DNA of 64,000 bases from Atopsyche davidsoni (Eukaryota > Arthropoda > Insecta > Trichoptera > Hydrobiosidae). Position numbers and translations under genes: made by a program. Positions 11,652-22,560 of the stretch are shown piece by piece (the first letter of the stretch is position 1; each line of letters starts with the position of its first letter). The stretch covers positions 1,674,001 through 1,738,000 of the forward strand of contig JAILWY010000012.1 of NCBI GenBank assembly GCA_022113835.1. The letters are read 5' to 3'. Below the pieces are notes generated by a model, which saw nothing but the letters and a program-made list of their open reading frames with translations, had not been told where the DNA came from and ran no database searches.

Positions 11652-12177
11652 CAGGGTGTCCAAAAAGAGTATCGGGTGAATATGAATAGTGACCGTTAGT
11701 GTGATATACTGCGAAAATTTTTGGGTCCAATGTTGCAGTAGTTTCAAGGTTTCAACTCAAGAACGTGGTTCCAACTTGTCATACATCCAATCAATCACTT
11801 AAAGCTGTTTACGAATTATTCCCCAATAAGGTCATTTCACGTAGAGGTAACATTAGCCCTCTTGACTATTTCGTATGGGGATACCTTAAAAGTAGGGTTT
11901 ATGAGAATAATCCGACGAACCTAACGGAATTGAAACAAAACATCAGGTCAGAAATGGCAGCAATATCGAGGACTATGTGTCAGCGTGTTATCAGCAATCT
12001 TCTATTCAGATTAGAAGCGTGCCAGCAGCGTAACGGTCACCATTTATATAACATCATCTTTATGAAATAATTTTCCATTTTGTATTCTTATAATCAACAT
12101 TTAAAAAAATGCTTGATTACTAGTAGTTTTTGTTTTACTGTACTAACAAATACCCGATACTCTCTTTGGACACCCTG
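11652..12177 (+). mobile_element. Deleted Tc1/mariner-superfamily element
   Basis: The ends are CAGGGTGTCCAAAAAGAGTA and, reverse-complemented, CAGGGTGTCCAAAGAGAGTA, extending about 26 bp with one mismatch. Both are flanked by TA. At 526 bp the element retains only the 3' end of a transposase frame. The sharp TIRs suggest a fairly recent deletion derivative. Confidence 0.9.
11765..12070 (+). pseudogene. Transposase C-terminus (Tc1-like)
   Basis: The frame ends with the hallmark C-terminal part of insect Tc1/Tc3-like transposases: S-P-L-D-Y-F-V-W-G-Y-L-K-S-R-V-Y, then L-T-E-L-K-Q-N-I-R, then R-L-E-A-C-Q-Q-R-N-G-H-H-L-Y. The Asp in S-P-L-D is the third catalytic residue. Everything before it, including the DNA-binding domain and the first two catalytic Asp residues, is deleted. 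A separate N-terminus of what may be the same family lies at 57644-57779. Confidence 0.9.
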
Positions 12178-12179
12178 TA

Positions 12180-14130
12180 TATACTATAGATTATTGCTGC
12201 TCAAGTCACGATACAACTCTGTTATCTGCATATCTCAATAGTTTTTAATGCATCTGATATGAGTTCAATAATAAAATAAACTCGTAAACAAAACCAGGTG
12301 ATTGATTTCATAAACGTAGTAAATTTATAAAAAAACGTTTAAAATTGATAATGGTTTAATAAAATCCGAGCTATTATCCCATCATAGTACAGTCGATAGA
12401 TTGAATTTTCATATCGCGCCGTAAAGTACAGGTTATGGGGTAATGCAGAGTACTGGTGGACCGGTTTTCGGGTACGGAGTAAAGTTTGATTGATATTGAG
12501 TGATTAAGGTAAGCGCTGTGTGATCTTTAATAGTTTATAAACGATAAAACACATAGCAGTATCAACAACCTGTCGACAGGTGGGCGGCTTGGCTTCGTCG
12601 GTGATTACCGTGATCGATCATGTACGCAGGTAGATTACTGCATTATAACCAGCTACAGTGCATCTCGGAGGCTGCAATTGTATGCATAATTGCTTTGAAG
12701 TGTAGTTGTGCTTACAATCAGCTGGATAATCACTAATAAATTCGACTTATGTATTATGCATGTATCTACAACATTTTTGATAGAACGTAAAGTTTTTTTG
12801 ATGAATGAAAGTCTTTGTTTATTTTTGGTTGGTTGTCCAGTGACAACTCAAATAACCCTTTTTTTAATTATAAGAAATATGAGACGTTAAGTATAGTGTA
12901 GGTTTATACGCGTTAATATTGATTGCAGGACTGCCTTTTGGGTAATCTCTAATTTGCTAACTATTCGATTACCCACAGCCCACACGAATCGGCGCTTAAT
13001 CGCCGATTGGGCAACCCCGATCCCGTCTCCAATTACTGCTTTTCAAAGGCCTTTTACAGTAATTTTCAATTTTATTGATCGCCATCCACTTTAATAAGCT
13101 TATTAGCCTGTCAATTATAAGAAATATTGATGGAATTATCAATTTCCTCTAGAGCTAAAATAAAACCGCAAATAATGACGTAATTTTAAACTTTACAATC
13201 TTGCTTATTTTGTGCTAATAAAATAATAATCAATAGCCTTACTAATGATTGTTATTCGTATTATTCACTCATACGGGTTTATTATGTATAAAAAAAAAGT
13301 TCATGGTACTAACGGGGTTGGAACCCATACTTACACGGCATTCCATAGAAAATACTTTCGTTCTTCAATGACTATACAGGCAGCAGAGTAACCGCCATAA
13401 CACGTATAATGAAAAGTTTTTTTTATTAGCAACATTAAGCGTATATAAAATATCACACGTTAGTTCATCTTCAATCTCCCCAATCTTTTTAAGAAATGGT
13501 TTTAACTGTATCTTGAAGATAGATGTTTTATTCTTCGACGAATCCACCAGCTCTAGCGTCTCTCATGGTGAGAGGCTTGCGTGTTCTTTGGTACTTTCAC
13601 ACACTCTTGGAATTTGTCCGCAAAGATGATTGCGTTCAAGTCATTCTGAAGTGAGTTCAGATCTTAACGAACAAACAGCAGACAAAATAAAAAAAAACTG
13701 GGGTTAAAGTAAAATTTAAATTATTTCATTTAAATATATCGGGGCTGGTTTTAACTCAGTTTTGAAACTTAAAAGACCATAACAGAAACAGATTCATTAA
13801 ATAACATAAAAATTATACTAGTACAAATCGATTTCTTCTCAATCGATTATTTTTTCTATAAATTATGTGCGAACAAATCAATTATTTTCTTGAATGATTC
13901 AAATTGAATCTGTTACAAAAATGATTGGTTTGTTTACGTCACTAGAACTGTGCAAATGTGAAATGAAATATCTTTTAAAAATAAACTACAAAAATTATTA
14001 TTTTCATTTTATATGCAATTGTTTCGATTGCGCCTTGCGAGAGCTCTAAAGTCATGTCCATAAGAAAAGTTGTTTTAAAAAAAAAATAGTCTGATCAAGT
14101 ATTTGCTATTATATATTTACCATAGAATAG
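12180..14130. other. No gene recognised; one GC patch
   Basis: Mostly AT-rich. At 12940-13060 the sequence is richer in G+C and holds a small inverted repeat, AATCGGCG-cttaat-CGCCGATT (12987-13008). It has the look of a conserved non-coding block but cannot be tested here. An ACCTGTCGACAGGT palindrome lies near 12570. Confidence 0.4.
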
Positions 14131-14140
14131 TAAAAAAAAT

Positions 14141-14345
14141 ATGTCGAATCCATTGTTGTTTTACCTTTTAGGATTGGACTCACTCTTCAGGTATGTACTG
14201 TCAGATAATGTGAGGTACGGAAAGGTACAGCCAGGTACTCCACACAGCCTCCGGCCCTCTCAGGACACGTTCCTCAGTGTGGAAGGGTCAGGAAACCCTG
14301 GGGCTCCATCCAAATGTCCCAAATCCATTAGGGGTGATTGATTCC
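14141..14345 (+). other. Possible exon or GC-rich intron segment
   Basis: About 170 bases here are much richer in G+C than the flanks, and one frame reads like ordinary protein (for example P-S-Q-D-T-F-L-S-V-E-G-S-G). An AG precedes it at about 14230, but I cannot place a donor whose phase fits the C1 exon at 15180. It could be an upstream exon of the same gene, or chance. Confidence 0.25.
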
Positions 14346-14633
14346 TTGTGCCTTACATATTTCTGAAGCAGATAATTTTATCATACCTTCTCCAGCTGTC
14401 GAAAATATGCGCCCTGTGTTTTTTAAAATACAACCCATTCAAATCTCAAGGGTGCAAAGAGATGCCAAGATGAAAATCGCATTAATTGGAGACTAATGGA
14501 TTTTAGTACAGTTTCTGAAGGCGTGATCAACAAGGTATTAAATACGTCACACGAAATTTATGAAGGGCTATGAGTAAAGTAAACAGATGGAATTTAATTA
14601 CAGTCTCTGAAATCGGTGCTTTATATAGTAGTA

Positions 14634-14729
14634 TACATTTTTTCAAATATTAAAAATTGATTAAAGAAACTCTCAGAAAAATATCAGAGGGAGTTTCTTT
14701 AATCAATTTTCAATATTTGAAAAAATGTA
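14634..14729. repeat. 96-base near-perfect hairpin
   Basis: The arms TACATTTTTTCAAATATTAA... and its reverse complement pair over 39 bases with one mismatch, around a loop that contains CTCAGAAAAATATCA. The same AAAGAAACTCTCAGAAAAATATCA segment is part of the foldback arms at 52571-52935, so this is probably a shortened relative lacking the tRNA-like part. Confidence 0.88.
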
Positions 14730-15179
14730 CTTAATCAGTATCAATAATTAAAACCTGTATAGGCAAAATCGTACTTCCTGTGAGACGGTCTTCACAAAAA
14801 TCAATAATATATCTTATATCATATATTTCATAAATCAGGCTTTCTGAAACCAAGAGTGTTTTTTAATAAGAAAAGAGAGTTTCTCTTTTGATAAATTTTA
14901 AATAAATAAGAGACAATGTTGCTTGGTGCACCACTGGATTCAAAAGTTTTATTTTTTGCTTGATAGTAGCATCAAATAAAAAAATACTTATTTATATCGA
15001 ATTATTGTGAATGTCTCCTAATCGTAGAGTTACTATAGAATGAGTACGTTTTAGAACTTTGATACGAAGAAATATTGTAAATAATTTATTTTTTTTGTTA
15101 TTATTGCAAATTAAAATATGTGGTTTTAGAAGTATTTTTAGGCTAAACAGTGTGCTGATTTTTGTTTTTTTAATTGTAG

Positions 15180-15312
15180 GACAAGTCTCCCAGGGGTGGG
15201 CCTGGGCCCCATGGCGCCCCTGCACACGAGTTCCGCAGCAAACGCCTCCGGAAGGCTCGCCCCTGCCACGCCTGTCACCGCCCCCTCAATGGCACCGCCT
15301 CCTGCTGCAGAG
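15180..15312 (+). CDS. Exon: first half of a C1 zinc finger (tensin-like?)
   Basis: A T-rich tract and TAG precede the exon at 15179, and a GTCAGT donor follows at 15313. The exon (133 nt, starting in phase 0 and ending in phase 1) is GC-rich against an AT-rich intron. It encodes D-K-S-P-R-G-G-P-G-P-H-G, then A-H-E-F-R-S-K-R-L-R-K-A-R-P-C-H-A-C-H-R-P-L, then N-G-T-A-S-C-C-R. This gives H-X12-C-X2-C and the next Cys of a C1 (phorbol-ester/DAG-type) zinc finger. Together with 17283-17320 only the last Cys of the C1 pattern is missing. C1 domains bind membrane lipid or protein partners. Among C1 proteins the ending C-R-V-C-K-x-x-C-H-x-x-C-E-x-K most resembles the N-terminal C1 of tensins, which link integrins to actin; that assignment is from memory and moderate. 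The upstream exon is not identified. Confidence 0.75.
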
Positions 15313-15399
15313 GTCAGTCTTCACAAAGCCACCCCCCAAAAACTAAATAGAAGTTAACTTTAGGATAGAGCTTGAATATTCATACCCAATAATTTTGAG

Positions 15400-15930
15400 A
15401 CCCCATCAAAATTGGTCCATTTTAGAGTTTTTCAGTGATAGTTTTTGAAAATATTTTACGATAAATCTACTGCACTAATAGAAAAAAATTGAATGCCAAA
15501 AGTTAGATACATCTCTTTTTCTACAGATAAGATTTTTTTTATTTCTTATAAATTTACTTTTAATATGATAAATATGTGTTTTCCTGATTGAGGTTTAGGC
15601 ATTAGGAGATTATTATGACTGACGGATCTAACCTAACCTAACCTAACTCCAAGCATTTAAATGTCCTTTTTTTAAATTGGAATTGAAATATTATATATAT
15701 ATACCTATGGTAAAAAATTAGTTTACAAATTTAAAAAAAAAAAACTTAAACAAACTTTGGTTTTGAAATTTCATTTTATCAAATTTTTCAACTTCTTCAA
15801 CAGTTTATTTTACGTTGAATAAAAAAAAATATATATAATTTATATATTTTTTGATATTCTGTAAAAAAAACAATTTTCAATGTAGAATAATAAACTGACA
15901 AATAAATAAATAAAATGTCACGGTTTGCTT
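15400..15930 (-). repeat. Repeat family A, diverged reverse copy
   Basis: The reverse complement follows the family A order (GTGTCATTTT, TATTTCAT-type AT-rich block, TTGAAGAAGTTGAAAAATTT, AAACACATATTTATCATATT, TTTTGGCATTCAATTTTT) but is clearly more diverged than the other copies. A TTAGG-type run interrupts it at 15628-15647. It lies head to head with a + strand 3' fragment at 16018-16142. Confidence 0.7.
15628..15647. repeat. Telomere-like (CCTAA)n run
   Basis: CTAACCTAACCTAACCTAAC equals about four units of TTAGG, the canonical insect telomere repeat. Similar shorter runs occur at 20989-21003 and about 45179-45193. These are interstitial copies. Confidence 0.8.
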
Positions 15931-16017
15931 CGCTTTCGACTTTCTAAGTCAGCTCCGTACTGACAAAAAAGGTGTATTTTTACCTGAAAGATTTTGTCTC
16001 CTTTTTTGCAAATATTT

Positions 16018-16142
16018 ATCATATCAAAAGTAAATTTATAAGAAATAAAAAAAAAAATCTGTAGAAAAAGGAATGTATGCAACTTTTGGCAATAAATCTT
16101 TCGCAAAATATTTTCTAAAATCATCGAAAAACTCGAAAATGT
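16018..16142 (+). repeat. Repeat family A, 3' fragment
   Basis: This matches the family A 3' end (CATATCAAAAGTAAATTTAT, AAGAAATAAAAA, AAAAAGGAATGTATGCAACT, TTTCGCAAAATA, CGAAAAACTCGAAAATG). It mirrors 15400-15560, so transcripts could fold back. Confidence 0.7.
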
Positions 16143-16389
16143 ACCCACCAAAGGTCTGGACAGTAGAAATTGATGACATATTATCAAATACAAAATCAGA
16201 TCAGGTCAAGCACAACGTCAATAAATTCATGAAAAATCTAATATATTCCGAAAACTCAGAAAGAATTCCAATTGTTCAAGACTTTACGCGAAACGAATTC
16301 GCCAGAATGCACACACACAAAACACAAAAAAAAAAACATATTAAATTCCACAATTTTCAAAGTCGATATTGATAAAAAGTAATAAAGTA

Positions 16390-16640
16390 AAATTGGATAA
16401 CTCGCACCCGCTTTATCTCGAGAGGGTTCCGGCTGATCCGCATTAACACAATAACAGCCCCTATCTCCGAGCATTCCTGAAAATGCTTCAAAAGATCCCG
16501 CACTCAATTTTTTGGCCGTTTTCCCCGACACTATCTGGAATGGCTCAGATTTCCGGGATTTTCGCAGATGATAAACTACGCCGGAGAGCTTTTTTGTTTC
16601 AAAATGCGGTAATAGTGTAAGGGTGCGTGAAGCCCTTAGT
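16390..16640. other. GC-richer intronic block
   Basis: About 250 bases of balanced composition lie inside an AT-rich intron, with no repeat match in the window and no good frame. It includes CCGGCTGATCCGCATTAACA and TTTCCGGGATTTTCGCAGAT. It is a candidate conserved non-coding element, by composition only. Confidence 0.3.
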
Positions 16641-17282
16641 CACTTTTTTTTTTATTAAATCCACGTGAGCCGTTGATCATTTATTTATTTAAAAAAAACA
16701 TGCTTACATACAATTAACGAAAGTCTGAATCATAGACCTTCGGTAGGCATATACATATATTTCAATTGCTGAAAAAAATATTGATATCGTTAAAAAGAAC
16801 TTCAAGGCTTTGGTATGCCAGAAAAGTTTCCTTACAACATATGTTAATATCATCAAAAATTGAAGGATCACTCACAAACTCAGGGAAATATTAACATATG
16901 ACGTTATCCAAATGTACAGATTCTTGTCTGCTTTATATCCAAGTATCTGAATCTTAAAAAAAAAAGCTAAATATATACATATATATGTTTGTATACTTGT
17001 CATACCCCGTAAAAGATATATTTATCGATTACACACAACCCTTTTATAATATTTGTATAAAAGCATTTTCAAAGTTGTACGTTGTTATCCCTTTGGGAAC
17101 ATCATTAAAATGTCAGCTTTTTTGTATCTGTTTACATTGGGGTAAATATCTTCACAGCATTTAAGAATCTTTATTATCAATATTGATAACATAAAACTTT
17201 GTCAAATAATCACAAGTGTTTTGTTTAATTATTTATTTATTCATAATTTATATGTTAAAAATTATATATTGTTTTTTTTCAG

Positions 17283-17320
17283 TTTGCAAATACGTCTGTC
17301 ACGAAGCCTGCGAAAATAAG
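17283..17320 (+). CDS. Exon: second half of the C1 zinc finger
   Basis: A T-rich tract ending in CAG (17280-17282) precedes this 38-nt exon, and GTAAGA follows at 17321, both strong splice signals. The two leading bases complete a Val codon begun at 15312, after which it reads C-K-Y-V-C-H-E-A-C-E-N-K. Joined to the previous exon this gives C-R-V-C-K-Y-V-C-H-E-A-C, exactly the C-X2-C-X4-H-X2-C half of the C1 pattern. The final Cys is expected seven residues later, in an exon I cannot find in the window. The donor is in phase 0, which matches the donor of the putative alternative first exon at 44959-45066. The joint phase and motif agreement make this pair of exons well supported even though each is short. 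Confidence 0.8.
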
Positions 17321-20300
17321 GTAAGAAATATTATTTACACTTGTATTTAGCAGAGACACAAACCTTTCTTGTAAAAAATTCCTGTAACGCGCAATTTGGA
17401 ACATACAATAAAGTTTGAGCAAAGCATCGCTAGATGGCACTGCCATTAATAGTTATCATTATTTAAGTTTAAAATAAATAACGTTATGTAGATCTTTTCA
17501 GACAATAGCCGTTATTATATTGTTTGCATTTGTAAATCACTACAAAAAATAACATTAAAATAAACATTAAATTATCATTAACAATGAGTGTCGGAAAAAA
17601 ATCACCCTGGGCTATTAGATTAAAATAAAATTACAATGTTTTATCACAGCTCCATTTTTTTTACTTTCTTGTCCGTGGGCGATACGAAGATGTTTCCTCG
17701 ATAGCCAGGACTGTTACCCGAACGGCCAGAAATTAAATTAAAAATAACGAGATCGAGATAAGACGATGTGTGAATCGTAGCCGTGGGCTAGCATTATTTT
17801 TTATGGCAACACTCGACCAGAAATACGTGAAAATGCGTTTAATTCTGTATAAATTACCACTTACACCACACTCGAGTACCTTTTTGATGCTTACCGAATA
17901 TGCGTAGGCTTTAAATTGGAAAAATGCTATATTGTAAGTAGAAACACGAGATAACCTAACCTTAACTTATCAGCTGTTACCGATAGTCGAGGATGACATC
18001 ATCCATGCCCCGCACATTGTATTCGTGTTTAATCGATCACATTAATTCGCAGTCATTATTTATATACAAAAGCATAATGCACTTAACTGAACAAAATCAC
18101 GCCCAGTTTCTGAAAAGCTGGTTAACGACAACTATTTTGATTATTACAGACTTATCAGCAGATCAATTTTTTTTTATTGTCAATATGATCAATTTTGGCC
18201 TTATCTAAATCGCAATCAGTTAATTTGACTACTGTGTGCAACTTGTACACGTATTTAACTATTATTTTGTTAATCTGCCTTTGGGAAACCGGCCTCAAAT
18301 GTATCGCAAATTTGTATGACGAGTCACTTAGCAATACCAGTTTCGCAATAGAATTAATACTATGTATATCCCTTGCACAATATCTAGTTCAGTTAAATAG
18401 TATAGTATATTTAATAGTATCTAAAATAATCTGAGTTACAACTTTTTATATTACTTGAGAAAGCTGCCTTTCATTAAAAACATTACTGTGCTTATCAAAA
18501 TAATAATTTTTTTTATTACATCTTCATGTTTTATTTTCGGATGAATATTAACCAAAACTTATTTTAAGCTGCGATTTTCATGAACTTTAAATTTAAAAAA
18601 ATGCTTTCTGCTACTCATTTAATGTATTTTAAAGGTTTTATGCTATTTTCATCTTTGAATAATCTTCATGACCCTGCTTAGAATAGTTATTTTATTTTAA
18701 TATGTAATGGCGTTCAAATGAAAAAAATCTGCTGACCTTTTCTTTAAATCGAATGATGTTACTTTCTTTTGTCATAAGCATGGACGATGATATAAGATGC
18801 CAAATTTGATATGCTCGTGAATAATATATATAATATTATACTCTACGTGAGCACTTAATATTAAATTGACGGTGATAGCATATTTTGACATAACCGGAAA
18901 TTACATTATTAAGCTTCTTTAATGGCACACGAGAGCATTTATATATACAAGGTATCTCAAAGGCGAAAATTATTCTATAACTTCTAAAATATTGATTTAA
19001 GTAAATTATGATTACCAGGCTGTCGAATAGCAATGGCAAGCAATAAAGAACTGCGTGTCTTAAGTGAAATACAGCAGAGATATTTAGAGACGATTGGGTT
19101 CGATTTGCATGCAATATCAGGAATGAAATTCATCAGGAAACAATTTATAAATATAAATTGCTTCTAACATCAAAATCAGCGAGTAAACGTGCCAACTACT
19201 AAACTACAAAACGTTTAAACATTGTTCGGTTTCATAATGATAAATTATGGAGATATTAACTTTAAATGTAAAGTCATTTTTTCACACAGCGTATGTCACG
19301 CAATGTACGCAATGACTTCATAGTATTGTTACAAATTTTAAAAAAACAAGGTGAACGTGACTTTTTTAATAAATATAGTAAATATTAATAATATATACGG
19401 GAAGCTCGGGAGTGAGTCGAGAGTTCGTGCGTCGGGCTGAACCTTCAGATGTTACTAGAACTATTCTGTAAGTACTGCAATAAAAAACTCAATGTACGGA
19501 CCCGTGCATGACCTGCCTTCATTATCTCGTACATGAATAGTTTATAATAAAATATTATTAAAAAAAACAGTTCTTATACCATGAATATTTATTAAGGTTT
19601 TGGCAAAAGCCCTACACATACTGCTATAAACTTTACTTAGGCTGAGCCAAAAAAAAACACCTAAAAGAAAGGGCTATCAATGCGAAAAAAGATGCTATTG
19701 ATTTCCGTTTTTTTTTTTTTTCGTTTACAAGTTCTGATACGCGATTTCTAATGTTTAATCCAGGATTCTGGACACACGAAGTTAAAAAAGTACGTCATAA
19801 GAACGATAATTTGGCGAGAGAGAGGCGGTACAAATGTTTTGTATTGCATAGTGGGCGCTGGCCCGAAATGTTTGAGAACCTGTGCTTTCGATAATAATAC
19901 TTTTCACTAAGTACAGAGGCGATTGTCTCAAAGTTACTGTACAGGCGCAATCAAGAACTTTGTCTGTTCTAGATTGAAGCCGAGTAATTGCATCAGGCGG
20001 CACTCGAACCACGGCCTGGTGGGAGAGAGTGCTTTGGGATGTCTTCCTCCTCTAATGGATGCGCCCAAGTTTAATTAGGCAGAAATTCGACCATATGGTC
20101 GACATGTAGCTCCATAAACCGGAGAGCGGATCATTACAATGTGATTCCGGTGCTGAACGGCTCAGTTAACGAACGGTTTTCTATTTATACTGCATAATGA
20201 AGCATTGTGAATTACAAATATATATATTTATTTTTAATGAAAACTTATATTGATGTTTAGTCCCACGCTGAAGACTATAAGTACTGATGTTGGATACAAC

Positions 20301-20775
20301 AACAGCAAGCTGCGTCGCATCTTTTGATACTACCAGAATACTTGAGATATAATAATATGCAACGTTGTTCAGTTCAAGTTCATTGTTGCGGAGACATGCT
20401 CAGGGAAACAAATGATCGTGACAGTGATCCTGATGAAGAGCCATAACGAGCTCTCCTACTTCAGCGAGATATTATAATAATAAACGCTTACCTCAACATG
20501 CGGATGTCTTTGAAGATTTGACCAAATACCATTTGATTACCAAGGTTCGCCGATCTGAAATTATTTATAGTCAATCTAACATCGAACTTGAAGTGACGAA
20601 AGTGACATCATGCCAAGCAGGAAGAAAAGTATACGAATTTTATTTTTGTTTTCGATTTACACGGTTTTACGCATAACAATCTACGGTTTCGATTTACGCG
20701 GTTTTTAAAAGTTTTTTTTTCAGTTTCATACACCTGTGAAGGAACAAGGCACAGTAGGCATCTTAGGTATGGTTT
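17321..20775. other. Intron-like AT-rich DNA
   Basis: No further exon is recognised. At about 19178-19210 the reverse strand reads TAGTTTAGTAGTTGGCACG, an A-box-like (RNA polymerase III) piece like those at 31200 and 31500. A G+C-rich patch at 19400-19540 resembles nothing in the window. Confidence 0.4.
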
Positions 20776-21003
20776 CCGACGCACACATGGATGCGGTGTG
20801 CGTGGCGACAGGCAGCAGGAGGCCGTGACGTCACGGAGTAACGGTGGACCCGCGCGAGGTCCGCTGTCCGCGGAGAAATGCTTCTCCGTATTTCCTCCGC
20901 CCGATATGGAAATGCGCCGGGGCGGCTTTTTATCGCGGCCGCGATCCGCCGGCCGGCCCGTTAGCGCGGGGCCTCGCTCCTCGCCGGACCTAACCTAACC
21001 TAG
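20776..21003. other. CpG-rich island
   Basis: This segment is dense in CG dinucleotides (for example TGACGTCACGG, GGCGGCTTTTTATCGCGGCC, GCCGGCCGGCCCG) and ends in a CCTAA run. TGACGTCA is a perfect CRE-type palindrome. No protein-like frame is convincing. It could be a promoter or enhancer, or the end of an old mobile element next to the satellite at 21017. Confidence 0.4.
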
Positions 21004-21016
21004 CCTACGCCTCCAG

Positions 21017-21830
21017 AAGCATACATGAAGCCATTACGCAACACAATATCGTAAAAACGATGCCAACTTGAGAAGCTTATGATAAAACTTCGAAGCGATG
21101 ATAACCTGAGAGCACACCACTCCAGCCTCGGCGACACAGCTTGCGACCGATTTGCAAGCACCTCAAGGGAATCGTTACTGATACTACCTTGTACTAATCA
21201 CCCCGTAGGCACGATATCTGATACAGTGGTGTACATTACAAAACATATATGAAGTCATTGTGCAAATCGATGCCAATATGAGAAGCTAAGGATAAAACTT
21301 CGAAGCGATGATAACCTGAAAGCTCGCCTCACCAGCCGCGGCGAAACAGCTTGCGACCGATTTGCAAGCACCTCGAGGGAATCGTTACTGATACTACCTT
21401 GTATTATTCACCCCGTAGGCACGATATTTGATACGGTGGTGTACACTACAAAACATATATGAAGTCATTGTGCAAATCGATGCCAACATGAGAAGCTAAG
21501 GATAAAGCTTCGAAGCGATGATAGCCTGAAAGCCCGCCTCACCAGCCGCGGCGAAACAGCTTGCGACCGATTTGCAAGCACCTCGAGGGAATCGTTACTG
21601 ATACTACCTTGTACTATTCACCCCGTAGGCACGATATCTGATACAGTGGCGTACGTTACAAAACATATATAAAGCATATATGAAGTCATTACGCAACACA
21701 ATATCTTGTAGTCGATGCCGATCGATGTCGATGATAACCTGAAAGCCCTTCTCTGCATCCGCGACGACACAACTTGCGGCCGATTTGCAATCAGGAAATC
21801 ACCCCCCACGTTATTTACTAAGGCAAAAAC
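21017..21830 (+). repeat. 210-bp satellite array
   Basis: The block ACATATATGAAGTCATTGTG repeats at about 21243 and 21453, with a variant at about 21673 and a first diverged unit at about 21020. The spacing of the central units is 210 bp. Each unit holds GAGAAGCTAAGGATAAAACT, GAAGCGATGATAACCTGAAA, GCGAAACAGCTTGCGACCGA, TTTGCAAGCACCTCGAGGG and CACCCCGTAGGCACGATAT. The GCGACACAGCTTGCGACCGA stretch resembles the inner part of the small-TIR-element motif C. About 3.5-4 units are present. Confidence 0.9.
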
Positions 21831-22319
21831 TATAATACCTAAGGGTTTTAACACATATTTTCCCAACATAAGCTCAAAGCGGCTCCGCGCGGGGCTCGGA
21901 GGCCGAGGCGAGGCTTATTCCCGTTACTGCATTTTATTGCACCAAAATTCCGCTTGCGCCCGTGCAGAATGGCTTTCTTCTTTTTGTTTTTGTCCGCGAA
22001 ACCCATGCAGTTTATTTCATATTTACGCTCAAAATACTAACATCAGTAAAAAAAATTTTTATTAAAAATCAAGATTATTTACACAGCTGCAACCACTTTT
22101 AAAATTTTTGCCATACTTGTATCACAAAATGCATTTTTTTATTTTTCATTTCCACCCCCTAAAACAAGCGACGCTTACTTCTGGACTTACACCACTAACG
22201 AATGAATCCCCTAATAATCTTCCATGTGCAGATTCTATAAACATAAACAGTGGCGTGCGGTCCAAACTAGCAATAAAGCATAGCTTGCCCTATTGACATA
22301 AATATATTTTTTGGTATTC

Positions 22320-22425
22320 ATTAAAGGACTATGAAAACTTTGAACAGACACAGAGAAAATGTTCAAAGAGATGGTCACGGACCTCTTCTGAGGAGAGGCA
22401 TCGGAAGAAGAATTAGGGTCAGAAA
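22320..22425 (+). repeat. LINE 3'-tail fragment
   Basis: The sequence AGAGATGGTCACGGACCTCT followed by TCTGAGGAGAGGC and GGAAGAAG matches the end of the LINE remnant at 32372-32925 and the tail of repeat family B. Only about 100 bases remain. Confidence 0.6.
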
Positions 22426-22429
22426 AAAA

Positions 22430-22560
22430 CTAATTTCATGATTCTTTATTTATCTTTTAGTAAATTTACAATAGTTCTTATGGCTATGGTTATAATACGC
22501 TATGTGGCTATCCCCTGATCCTGGACTCAGGCTGTGGCAAAGTTAGTAGCGAACATGACA
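22430..22560 (-). repeat. Repeat family D copy
   Basis: It shares AATAGTTCTTATGG, TTATAATACG and GTGGCTATCCCCTGATCCTG with 53490-53600. On the minus strand both end in an AT-rich tail, as a retroposed 3' end would. Confidence 0.55.

Noticed and set aside
15059..15346. 95-codon + frame with a hydrophobic start overlapping the C1 exon
   Set aside because: It reads through the intron acceptor in a different register from the one that gives the C1 zinc ligands.
19380..19560. Possible solo LTR (GC-richer patch with AATAAAAAACTC and short repeats)
   Set aside because: I could not find matching TG...CA ends or a target duplication.
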